Source: Acanthamoeba sp. SK_2022b (lineage: Eukaryota; Discosea; Longamoebia; Acanthamoebidae). From it: a DNA stretch of 64,000 bases. Shown here piece by piece: positions 45,440 through 56,397 of the stretch (positions are counted from its first letter, which is position 1; each line of letters opens with the position of its first letter). The position numbers and the translations under genes were made by a program. Location: positions 1 to 64,000 of the forward strand of contig JANDJZ010000008.1 of NCBI GenBank assembly GCA_027943245.1. The letters are read 5' to 3'. The notes below the pieces were generated by a model, which saw only the letters and a list, made by a program, of their open reading frames with translations, was not told where the DNA came from and did not search any database.

Positions 45440-48400
45440 CAGCATGAATCCTCTCACACATAGATGCACATCAAGCATTCAGTTCCACTCAAGGGGTGCT
45501 TGTTTGAGTCCATAAAGACTCTTACATAGTAGACAGACATAGTCTGGACGCCCCTTGTCCACAAAACCCTCAGGTTGGCACACATAGTTCTCTTCAGGAA
45601 GGGTAGCATTGAGGAACACCATGGTCACATCCATCTGATGGACTGCATGGCCGACCTGTACAGCTATCACAATGAGTACCCATAGGTGCTCAAGGCGTAC
45701 CACCAGCACAAACATCTCATCAAAGTCTACTCCATAGACTTGGGTGAAGCCTCTCCCTATCCAGCGGGCCTTGAACCAGTCAATCAAGCCATCCATGTGA
45801 AGCTTGATCTTGAATAGCCACTTGGTGTCAATGATTTTCCTCCCAGCAGGTGGGAGTACCAGTTCAAACATACCATTCATCATTATCACATTGTACTCAT
45901 CACACATGGCAGCTTTCCAGTCTTCAGCATGTGATGAATTGACAGCTTCAGCGTACATTGTCAGGATCTTGACACTATTCTCATCCTGGTACAGCTTGTC
46001 CTCTCTTGCTACACAGGCATGAAACTCTTGAGAGTAGAGTTTGGGTGCTATCCTTGTGCATGTCAGTGGTTTCTTGGGTGTGGGACACATTCTGTCACAC
46101 CACAGTATTGGCACGGGTTTCTTCTTGCTGGTTGTCTTGCATCCTCCATCGTCCAGCTCTTCATCTGGTGGGGTCACATCCTCTGCATGGTTGGGGTTGC
46201 TGGTCTCTTCTACCTCACTGGCTGGTTCGTTTTCCTGGTCGTTGGTTTCCTCTTCAATGGGTCCTTGATGAAGAGCAACCAGTTCAGGTTCATTGCTGTG
46301 AATTTCCACCCTGGTCACAGGCAGCAACAGCAGCAGTACAGCAAGCACTAGGTCCACATCCAGGTCTCATACATTGATAAGCTCCTTGCTGGGGCCTTCT
46401 GGAACGTTAAATATCATGTCTCTCATCTCTAACACTTTATTATCAATCAGGATCCAGTGATGCAAGGCATCCACTCATGCTGGGCCAAGGTAGATTCCAA
46501 GGCGCATTCAATCTGCCAGCTTGCTTCTGCCCACCAGGTTGGTGAGTACCTCAACACACTGGCCTAACCTGTGTAGATGACCTATGTCTACATGTGGTTC
46601 ACTCTTGTTGGACCATCAGCTGAGCAGGGTGTCAAAGTCATTGGCCATCATCAGTAGCTGATTGTTGATTGCACAGGCCATAAGTGCAGCTTCTCCCCAG
46701 TACTTCAGTGGCATGTTCACATCTCAAAGCATGCACCTAACCATCTCTAGTAGTGTGCAGTTGAAGCGTTCTGCCACTCCATTGTGCTTGGGCGTGCACA
46801 CTGGTGTCCTCTCATGCACAATCCTTCTCTCAACTAGGTAGCACTGGACTGCAGCACTCATGTATTCGCCGCCCTGGTCACTCTGCAGCACTCTGCATCA
46901 ACAGTTGATGCCTGCCAACTCAAGGAAGTGTCTGATTGTCTCACTGACCTCACTCCTGTGTCAGATGAGGTAGATCATTGCATACTGGCTGTAGTCATCA
47001 ATGAATGACACATAGTACCACTTTCCTGATGGTGTGTCCACCGGTAGTGGTCCACACACATCCATGTGGACCCACTCAAGGGGTCTGGTCACTCTCAGGG
47101 CCAGTCCATCATGGATGTCTGGCCACGTTGCTTTCACTCAAATGCACACATTGCACAGTGAGAGTGTGCCTCCAGCGTGCACCAGTCCAAGAGACTTAAT
47201 CAGGGCACATAGTCACATCTCACCTAAGTGTCCATAGCAGCAGTGGAGCTGGTCAAGTGAGTAGTTCTCCCAGACAACATTCACTTGGGGTTGTGTCAGC
47301 CAGATTGGCTTGATCAGTAGCACCAGCATGCCTCCTCACAGCATTGCCTGTAGTACTTTTCAACCCTCACGGTTGAACACACTGCCTCCAGAGCAGTTGA
47401 TCTGTACCTCATTCCCTCTGGCTGTCACCATGGCCATGGAGATGAGGTTCTTTGCAAGTCCTGGCATGTACAGTACTCTTGCAAATGTCACCACCTCTTC
47501 AACTCTGTCAACCCATATGTTTGCACGTACAACTCCAAGCCCTTCAATCTTGCACTCAAAGTTATCACCAAGCAGTAGGCTCTGCCCTTCGGCCTCAAGA
47601 CTGACGTAGTCATGCAGCCAGTCCTTCCTGCATGTGACATGTGCAGTTGCTCTGGAGTCCAAATACCAGTGGTCTTTGGACTCTGTGATGGCTAGCACTT
47701 GCTTGGTTGCCTAGAGAATGGTCTCCTCTCTTGCTCTGATGCTTTGCTGGCTGCTTCCCTTGCCATCTCTGGGCTTCCTGCCCTTGAGCTTGGGACAGTT
47801 GCATCTTCTGTGCCTGACCTCACTGCATTTGAAGCACTTACCAGTAAACTTTCTGGGTTTGCTGTTGTTGGACTTCATGTTGGAGTTTTGCTCCTGTTGT
47901 CCTCATGGCACTTGAATGATGTTAATGGACTCATGTGTTGCTGTCTTTGCAATGCGGGCGGCCTTGCACTGAAACAGTAGCCACTTGGCCTCTCTGTAGT
48001 TCATTTCCCTCGCACTCCTGCTCCCTGCTGGCCAATGTGGTTTCAAGGGTGTTGAGGCTAGCAATGAGCAGGGTTGCTTCTCATTCTGCTGCCAGCTGTT
48101 GGGCAGGTGGTGCTGGCTGTGATGAAGAGGAATGCAAGCTGCTCATGGCAGAAGCTGTGTAGACAGTGGCTGAAGGAGTGTCAAGCCACAGTGCAGATGA
48201 TGGTGAGGATGATGATGACAAAGGCAGTGGCAGCTTAAACATAAACATGCCTGATGAGCAAGCACCAAGCAGCTGGCAGCTTCTCATTACCCTTTTGGGA
48301 CTTCACCAAATTGTGAGGAAGCACAAAGCTAGAAACATAACAATGAAATAGCTCATCTCAGTTGGAGCTCCAATGATGTGGTCTCTAACTCATGCAAGAA

Positions 48401-50330
48401 TCACATCCTTCTTGCACCAACAACAAGCTGCATCTCACAGCATTAGGTCTTGAGATCTATCACCTTGACTGTCCAAGAAAAAACATGATTCACAAGCACA
48501 CCCACACCTGCTCCTGTGCACACCCACACCTGCACCCACACCCTCACCCACACCCACGCCCACACCCACACACTGCTCCTGTGCATGCCCATGCCCACAC
48601 TAAACACAACATACATTCCCTGACACAATGCCTTGTAATTGCCTTCTTGCCTGCTCTGCAGTCATCGCCTTGTACACAACTTTGTGGCTGAACTGTTCAC
48701 AGCAGAGAGCTGCAGATGGGTGAGAAACAAGCACAGTCAAGAACAGCAGACTAGAAGCATACCAGTGTTGTTGATTGCTGTCCACTTGATCTGCTTTTTA
48801 CAAAGGCACATGTGTGCCATCTGTTTGCACCAATCACAAACTCATGTTGTTCACAAAGCCAAGTCCAGCAGGCACAGGTGCTTTCCAGCCATCCAGAGCA
48901 CTGTGCTTTTGAAGCACACAAAACTGCACATTGCATGTGCACAGGTTGCTTTGGCATTCAGCACTTCTAACCCATGACATCAGTGTCAGCAAGAAGAAAA
49001 AGTGATTTATTTTAATAAATTTTTTAATTGGCGACTGCCATTGGCCTGCCCAAATGGTGCCTTTAGCCAGCAAGATGCAAGGTTGTTGCGCCAGCCAATC
49101 AAAAAAATGATTAAAATAGATCACATTTTCCAACACCTGTCTAAGGCTATGATTTGTTGTGGGGTAAGTTTAGTAATATTAGAAGGTTTGCTTGGGGCTT
49201 CATCTGGGGTGATGGTGGGGCCTAGCATGAGAGAGAGAGAGAGAGAGTTGTACAGTGTGCTTGCTGCTCATGATAAGCCCCTTATATATTTACAACCACA
49301 ATAACAGCATCCATAGCTGTATGACACAAACAGCTCCCAACAAAAACCATTTTTATATCAGCAGGATACAGGAAAGGCACCAAGATGTTTATTGTCAACA
49401 CATTGGATAAGGTTTCCCTGTAGGGAATTGTGGAGCAATTGCCCTGGAAGAGGTCTGCCCCTCAAATTGAATATATAGGGAGGCTAGCAGGTGGTGCATG
49501 CCTTGAACATTCTGCCACTGTGGAATTTCAAAAATGAATGAAAAGGATAGACTTTTGAAGTGATTTTCTACTGTGACAAGCTGCAATCTGGTTGTAGGTT
49601 TATGCCTCAGCAGTTTGAGCTCTGTGTTGAATGAAAAATGCTCTGTTCAAAAAAGGTATCTGGGTTTTACCCCCCCCCCCACCCCCATTCTCTGGCTGTC
49701 AACAAAATTTACAACCATAAATAGTAAGTTAAGTGACATTGCCATTTTTTGTTGCATTGAGTCATGAGGTGAAGGAGCTACACCATAAGCATGCTCCATG
49801 CATGCATGCAATGAAAATGCAAGGATTTTGTTGAGAAGAAGGTGGATGCTGGTGAGAATGGTTGAGTGTGACTGTCACTGGTGAAGCACCTGATAAGATT
49901 GTTCACTGTTTGCAAGGAATTTATTGGGGCTGACCATACAAGCACTCAGTTACCATTCATTCTTACATCTGTCTTGTCATGTGAGATTTTTTCAGCTAAA
50001 CCATCCAGCAGCAATAAATGGACATTTTGTTGGGAGAGGCAAATAACTGGCAGTTTATTGTGCAATCATTCCCAGAAAAGCAGTGCTATGTGGCAACATA
50101 GAACAGCCATTGAAGAGGTGTGTCTGGTGGCATCTGCCTGACATTCATTGTACCAAAGCACCAATCATAAAGTGGTCTTTTGGTGCCTCCTTCAAAACAT
50201 GTCTCTTCCAATAATTCCTTGGGATAGATAATAGTAACAAAGGAGATGTTTGTAATGCACCAAGGTACCTCCATGGTGCATCAACAGACCAGGGACCACA
50301 ATGCAAAGGAAGTGATTACAATTGCATTCC
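45440..50330. other. CpG-depleted island C
   Basis: From 45479 to about 50325 CG is very rare; in the non-copia part (48361-50325) I count about four. It borders the ankyrin gene on the left and returns to normal composition at about 50331, less than 200 bp before the reticulon start. The left half is a copia remnant. The right half (48360-50330) shows no recognisable gene, only a CACCCA-rich run (48500-48590), a short GA run (49230-49247) and a C homopolymer (49672-49680). Confidence 0.85.
45479..48150 (-). mobile_element. Degenerate Ty1/copia retrotransposon fragment
   Basis: Read right to left the order is gag, protease, integrase, reverse transcriptase, the copia order. Gag shows a CCHC zinc knuckle CFKCSEVRHRRCNC (47795-47836). 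Protease shows WYLDSRATAHVTC (about 47635-47675), where the usual DSG is DSR. Integrase keeps its acidic residues in WVHMDVCGPLP, LQSDQGGEY and HNGVAERFN, with WYYVSFIDDYSQYAMIYL between. The RT part has WLFKIKLHMDGLIDWFKAR, GVDFDEMF and HQMDVTMVFLNATLPEENY, and stops after LYGLKQAPLEWN at 45479, so the YVDD box, RNase H and 3' LTR are gone. Several in-frame stops, many TGA. No LTR pair found. Dead element. Confidence 0.9.
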
Positions 50331-50512
50331 AACGTGTACACGGTGCAAGGTGTCCATGTTCTGCGTACCGCCGCACTTGTCTTTTAGGGTCGACAAAAAC
50401 TTGGCGAATTTCTCACAAACCCGGCCAGCAAGGATGCTGTCGCCGCAGTGGAGGAGAAGCCCTTCACTCAAACGCCCCAATCAACGCGACAGAGAAAAGC
50501 AACAGAACAACG

Positions 50513-51847
50513 ATGTCGTCCGATGAACAACCGCAGAAGGTCGTGGTCTCTTCCACCGGCCCGTCTAGCGCCGAGCCTGCTGAATTGGCAGATTCTACTG
50601 GTGCGTTACCATTTGTTTACCTTGGAGTTCCAAAGATAGATGGATGTGTCATGTTTGTGTGGTGTGGCCTTAAGATGCTCACCATACGCGAATCATGCGA
50701 ACAACGGCAATTAATTGTGGTGGGAACTGCTGGTAACCCTGACGATTGGTTGCTTCACTGCGCACAGAGGGTACCCCTTTCGTAGATGCTTTGAAGAAGA
50801 GCCCCTTCTACTCCCAAGGTACATCTTTGTGCCCTTCACGCGCCCATCTCATGGCCTCTTTAGGGCTAATTAATCTTCGCTTAAAAATTCTGTAGTGTCT
50901 TCCATCCTGCACTGGAACGACCCTGTCCAGTCGGCGCTGCTCTTCGGCATCGGCAACTTCTTTTTCTTCCTCATCACTTACGGTGACTACACTGTGTTGA
51001 GCCTGTTTGCCTACCTGGATCTCGCCCTCCTCTTCGTCGCTGGCGTCTACGCGAACGGCACTCTCCTGCGCGCCTACCTCAAGAAGGAGAAATACGAGAA
51101 CCCCTTCTCGTACGGCTCCTTTTCCTTTTCTTTCGATTGGAAACTAATGCTTGCAAGAAATGGGATCGATCCAATCCATTTCGAAACAAACACCAATTTC
51201 TTGGCGATGATGCTCATCATGCTATGAAACACAGGGCTAAGCTCAGGAACCCCTTCGTGCTCTCTGAGGCTGACCTCAAGCCTCACGCCGACGCCTTTAT
51301 CGGTGTGGTCAACGACTTCCTCCACTTGACCAGGCACGCCATTTACTTCACCGACACCGTCTTCTCCATCAAGGTAGACCACCTCGTTCCTTATCTCTCT
51401 CATTCTCTTTCTCCACTCATTTTCCCATCCGATGCTAACCTGACCCGCTTGCCTGTGTTGGGATCCCATCGCAGATTGCCGTGATCGTGTGGTTCATCGC
51501 CATTGTTGGTGGCGCCTTCTCTGGTGTTGTCCTCCTCTACGGCAGTACGTGCTCCTCCATGTCGGCGCAACATGATGACGTGTGTCGCGGGGATTGCGGG
51601 ATGCACAGGCGTGCGATCGGTGGGCTGACGCTCTTCCATGTGTGTGTTGTTGTTGTTGTTGTTGTGGTGTGGTGTGGTTTGAAATCACTGTGCAGTCTTC
51701 CTTGCGGCGTTCGTGTGGCCCAGGATCTACCAGGAGAAGCAGGCCGACATCGACCGCATCTACGGCATCGCCCTCGCCCACCTCAACCAGTACTACGACC
51801 TGGTGATCTCCAAGCTCCCTCTGGGCAAGAAGAAGAAGGAAGAGTAA
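50513..51847 (+). CDS. Reticulon-family ER membrane-shaping protein
   Basis: Short polar N-terminus (MSSDEQPQKVVVSSTGPSSA), then GTPFVDALKKSPFYSQ and the reticulon-homology start VSSILHWNDPVQSALLFGIG. Two long hydrophobic hairpins follow: about FFFFLITYGDYTVLSLFAYLDLALLFVAG and IAVIVWFIAIVGGAFSGVVLLYGIFLAAFV, separated by a soluble loop (LSEADLKPHADAFIGVVNDF). The C-terminus ends KLPLGKKKKEE, suiting ER retention. Five or six exons; the loop intron lies about 51116-51236. Wedges into tubular ER and stabilises curvature. Length (about 215 residues) is usual for simple reticulons. The 5' UTR begins just inside normal-composition DNA next to island C. Confidence 0.86.
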
Positions 51848-52264
51848 GCGTAGGCGCACCACGGCCGCACCTCGTCATGCATGAGGTTTTTGCTATTTAT
51901 CCTCACCTCTCTACCGCCTCTCTTTCCCCTCTCCTTGTCTTCAGCGACACAACAAACAACGCAAGATCAACCCAACCTTCGTTCTCTCTCTTCTCCTCTC
52001 TGCGCAAGTGAAGAAAAAAAGGGGAACGCACGTCTGAAATTTCATAGGCCCGACAAAAGCGTGAGCCGGCTTGTCGTTTCCGATTCTTTTTCACCCAAAC
52101 ACCCGCACGTAACTACGGTTTCTCCGATTTACGTGTCAATCACTTTGCGTGCCATCATCTATTCAAACTGAAACTACGACATCAATCGAGACACACGACG
52201 AGCTATCCAGTGCATCATCCCTTCCTTCTATCCAATCTGTCCATAGTTTCCTCCTTTCTCCTGT

Positions 52265-55200
52265 ATGTCTGTACATAGCTCTCTCTCCTTGGTCACGGCC
52301 AAAGCCACAGTTTTCCTCGATGGACAATTCGTGGATGACGACTGGGAAGATTTCACCGTTCGCTACACATCGCGTAAGCAAGTGCACGTCGAAAATGTAA
52401 ATAGAAAGATCGAGGTGCAGAGCAGGGGTCTGGAAGGGTCCCTCTACGCCAGTCAAGGTGCGAAAGGTCGATCGCGCCAGACGACCATCACTGCACAGCG
52501 CGCAACGGAGGAACCTCACAAGAACATCGCCGCTGCCCTCGTCAACCTCAACCGCACGGCCACCTTCGACCCCAGCCTACAGGGTCAGGTCGAAAGCATC
52601 GACTTCTACCTCGATTTGATGCATGTCGATGGCACACCCGGCGTCGAGGTCCACTATGCCATCGTGCTTAAGCAGGATGGTGTGCTCTTCCAGTCGCCTC
52701 CTGCGCGCCTTACCGGCAACAAGAAGTGGAAGGGCTTTGTCTCGGAGTCCCTCGTCGCCTCTGACTTCTTCCGCATCGGCAAGCCCACCCCCACTTCGCC
52801 TCGCACCAAGCCCTTGTTTGGCAAGGACGCCGCAGCGATGCAGGTACTTGCCTTCAAGGCCTCTCCCTTCCTTGCGCACCGCCAACGATCGTTTTGGTTT
52901 TGTGTGCGATGCGCAGTTTGGCTACATCGTGCATGTGTCCGGCCCCGGCGCAAGCTTGAAGAGCGTGACCAGCATCGGCGAGTGGAAGGTCTCAGTGGCG
53001 CACAGGGAGGAGCTCGGCATGAGCCTCGCCCAGACCCAGGAGTTTAAGCAGCGCCTCGACTCTGAAGTCTTTGAACGCCAGCGTTTGGAGAGGTACAGTC
53101 GACGACGCGTTTGTTCGTGATGGGGGGGGGGGTCGTGTGGGTGTTTGCAGTTATGTGGCGGCGCTGACGGGTTTCTTTCGCCTTCAGGGCCATCGTCGAG
53201 CAGCGCATGAAGGCGGAACAGGAGATGCGGGAGTTGAAGCTCAAGGCCGAAGAGGATATCAACTCGCTCCGCATGTCGCTGCCCATCCCCGAACGCGATC
53301 GTCACGCGTCCTCGTCCGGTGCCGACATGGCGACATCGACTTCGTCCACGACCAGCAAGCTCGGCCGTACGGAGGACCTCGCGCGCGCCCTGCCCCACGT
53401 GGACGACAAGTACATCTCCATCTTCAAGGCCGCACAGGATCGGCTCCATGAGTACGAGTCCCGGCGCAAGGCCGAGCGGCAGCGAAAGGAGAAGCTCGAG
53501 GAGGAGCGCGAGAACATGCGCAAGACGATCGACCTCGAGCGCCAGAATCGCGAGGAGGTCGAGCGCAAGTGGGCCGCCCAATACGAGGAGGCCGCCAAGA
53601 GCGCAACCGAAGAGAAGCGCCAGCTGTCCGAAGAGCTGGCCAGCTACCGCAAGCGCATCTTCCACCTGGAGCAGGAGCTGCGCGGCGAGAGCAAGGTCAA
53701 GGACCAGAAAGAGGAGGAGCTGCGTCGGGTCCGCGAAGAGATGGCCGACAAGGAGGATCAGATGCAGGGGCTGCTCCTCAAGGTCAATGAGCAGGCGGCG
53801 CTGCTCGAGCGTCGCGAGGCCGAGCGCAGCAGGCTCGACGAAGAGAACGAGAAGGCGATAGCGCAGCTGGAAGCCAAGATCGAGAGCCTCAGTAGCGACC
53901 TCGCCGCTGTGGAGCGGGAGAGGAGCGGTCTCGAAGAGGAGAGGCGCAGGACCTGCGATCTGCTGGAGCAGCGCGAACGCGAGTGGGCAGAGATGAGCGC
54001 TAGAAAGGAGAACGAGGCCGCCGAGGCGCAGAAAGCGGCCGAGGAGGGTTTCCTGGCCGAGGTAGAGCGTTGGCGACAGCGCGTCGTGAACCTCGAGCAG
54101 GAGCACGCCGCGCAAGAGGGCGCCCTGAAGCAGCAACTGGCTAAGGTGACGGCCCAGCTCGAGGAGGAGCTCGCCGAGGTAATCGAAGCGCACAAGCTCC
54201 AGGAAGCGACGTTGCAGCGAAGCGTGGAGGAGCTCAATGACAAGCTCGCGACCTCCACGCAGGACCTGACCACCGCCGCCGAGGAAATGGAGCGCTCGAA
54301 GCGGGAGTTCCACGATGCTCTCGCCGCCGCCGTGCAAAAGCTGGAGGCCGCGCAGAAAGAAGCCGAGGTCCTGCAACGGGAACTGGACGCGGTCAAGGGG
54401 CAGCTGCGGGACGTCATCGTGCGCGCCCAGGAGGAGCGGAACGACATGCGCGAGGCGGCCAAGAAACAGGAAGAGGCGCAAGAGCAGGAGAGATGGCAAT
54501 TCGAGCTCGAGCGAGCCGAAGCCAAGCGCGAGGCCGAAGCCATGGCGCAGGCGTTGCGGGAGATGGAGGACAGGCTTGCCCGAGGGATCGAGGAGTCAGA
54601 AGCCCGCGGCAAGGACTTGGACGACGCGCAGGAATGCCTCGAGACGGCCAACGCCCAAAACGAGCAGCTCACGCGCAAGCTGGCGCAACTCACGGACAAA
54701 CTCGAAGCCGCGGAGGAGGCCGGACGGAAGACAGCCGACGACCTCGACGACCTCAAGCGCCGCGCGGCCGACGACCAACGCGCGCGCGCAGACCTCGAGG
54801 AAGAGGTCGACCGCCTGCGCGCTCAGCTCGAGGCCGAGAGCAAGCGCAACAGCGAGCACCAGCGCGCCTCGTCGGCCGCTGCGGCGGAGAAGGCCGCCAT
54901 CACCGAGAAGCTCGCCGCGGAGAGGGAGGCCCGGCAGCAGCTGGCCAAGGAGCTCGCCTCCCTCAAGGACAGCTACGACCTCGAGAAGACGCTGCGCGAG
55001 AAGATCGCCCGCGAGCTCTTTGCCGAGATCGACGCGCGCAAGGAGGGGGAGAAGCGACAGGCCGCCGTCATCGCCGCCCTCAACGACCACATGAAGAAGC
55101 AGGCCGAGGCCATTGTACAGCTCGACTACGCCCTCAAGCAGGAGCAGACCGACCGCGCCCAGCTCGAGGAGCAGGTGGAAGTCGAGGTGCTGGCGCGGGT

Positions 55201-55312
55201 CAAGGCCGAGGAGGCCCTCCGCAAGCTCGACGAGATCTTCAAGAACGCGTCCAAGGAGGAGGACAACGAGTGGGAGCTCGTCACCGAAGAGGAAAACGCC
55301 CAGCGCCAGTGA
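52265..55312 (+). CDS. 959-residue coiled-coil protein with beta-rich N-terminal domain
   Basis: Three exons (52265-52843, 52917-53092, 53188-55312) sum to 2,880 nt, exactly 959 codons plus stop. Residues 1-250 are globular and strand-rich (TAKATVFLDGQFVDDDWEDF, VESIDFYLDLMHVDGTPGVE, FGYIVHVSGPGASLKSV) with no family I can name. From about residue 230 to the end runs an almost unbroken charged coiled coil (E/K/R/A/L, e.g. ERKWAAQYEEAAKSATEEKR, QARLEKTL-type heptads), broken by a short S/T linker near SSSGADMATSTSSTTSK. The end is acidic (DNEWELVTEEENAQRQ). Resembles golgins, myosin-tail-like or cytoskeletal linker proteins only in form. Strong GC3 bias makes the opposite strand open as well. 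Confidence 0.8.
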
Positions 55313-55577
55313 GCCCTTCCACAAGCCAACCACGATTTGTTGTTACTGCACATACACCTATACATTCGCACAACGCGCCCTCGTACATAAGCACGTGCAA
55401 CGCTTGCTGTCCTTGTTCGACAAGAAAAGGGAGGCCGCGGAAATCCATAAAAATTCTTGGCATCGGCTGCAAAAAAATGAAAACACAGCGCGGACCAATG
55501 GGCGAGCGAGGCTAGCCGTTGGCTAGAACAACACAACGGTCATCCGTTTTCGCTCTCGGCGGCCAAAAGCCCCTCTT

Positions 55578-55583
55578 TATAAG
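55578..55583 (+). promoter_or_regulatory. TATA box for the small lysine-rich gene
   Basis: TATAAG inside ctctttataagcc, 55 bp upstream of the ATG at 55638, at the right distance for a core promoter with a short leader. Confidence 0.6.
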
Positions 55584-55637
55584 CCAAGCTGGAACACCTT
55601 CGATTTCAGTTTCAACCTCTAGTACTAGACAAACAAG

Positions 55638-55964
55638 ATGTCCTCCTCCACCAAGAAGACCACCACCGAGAAGGCCGCCCCCGCCGCCGAAAAGAAGCAC
55701 AAGGTCGTCGTGTTCAAGGTGGACACGCTCGGCAACATGCCCAGGAAGAGGCTCGTGTCGCTCGCCAAGCGTGCGGGTGAGAAGGCCAACCAGAACTCGG
55801 CCGCCCTCGTTGAGGCCCTCAAGAAGTACTACGCGGAGCACCAGTCCGAGATTGAGGAGAAGCAGAAGGAGCTGGACAGCAAGCCCAAGGCCTCGAAGAG
55901 GAGGGACATGACCAAGGACCTTACGACCAGGATCCACTACAAGGACCGCGTCTCTGACTCGTAA
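55638..55964 (+). CDS. Small lysine-rich protein, unknown function
   Basis: Single exon, 108 codons, with a good TATA box upstream. Starts MSSSTKKTTTEKAAPAAEKK, a disordered basic head, then KVVVFKVDTLGNMPRKRL and a probable long helix SLAKRAGEKANQNSAALVEA / LKKYYAEHQSEIEEKQKELD, then a basic tail KPKASKRRDMTKDL. No known domain recognised. Strong codon bias and a tight promoter suggest a well expressed gene. Helical, charged; could be nucleic-acid- or cytoskeleton-associated, but this is a guess. Confidence 0.7.
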   Translation: MSSSTKKTTTEKAAPAAEKKHKVVVFKVDTLGNMPRKRLVSLAKRAGEKANQNSAALVEALKKYYAEHQSEIEEKQKELDSKPKASKRRDMTKDLTTRIHYKDRVSDS

Positions 55965-56397
55965 AATCCTTTCCTCTTTGTACACGCCTTCCTCGATCGT
56001 GCGCAGTCCTGTTCTACGCCACTCCTGAAAACATCGAAGAATCGATAGAACCCTCCTCGAACTGGACGACGCTACATCGACCTCTCCCTCAGTTTTGCCA
56101 TCTCCTATTTAGCCCCACCCGTTACCCCCAAAGCATTGTTGGACAGAAGCCAAAACCATTGGCTTTCTTGTAAATCATAAAACTCGAGCTACCAACCACC
56201 AGCCCCTTTGCACAACCACCCTTCCTCACGGTGCTCAGCAGAGAGGCACAGTCTGCCGTTAGTTGATAACCCATCTCTTCCTCGGGCGCTTGCGGTATTT
56301 GTTCTATGTAGAAAATTGTAAAAACAAAAGCATTTAAAATAACACTGACCGTTGGCACATCAAGAGAGGGGGTGAGCCTTTTTGCAGGCTCTCCGGG
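55965..56397. other. 433-bp gap, probable 5' UTR intron of next gene
   Basis: No coding signal. A likely donor (gcggtatttgttc, about 56291) and acceptor (cctttttgcag, about 56391) flank an AT-rich stretch, suggesting a leader intron that ends just before the ATG at 56398. Confidence 0.35.

Noticed and set aside
48480..48640. Regularly spaced CACCCACAC units as a CRISPR-like array
   Set aside because: Simple degenerate CA/CCCA low-complexity sequence in a eukaryotic genome; no repeat-spacer structure.
52922..54756. Long leucine-rich and serine-rich minus-strand frames opposite the coiled-coil gene
   Set aside because: They mirror the strong GC bias of E/K/R/A codons on the plus strand and show no domain; shadow frames.
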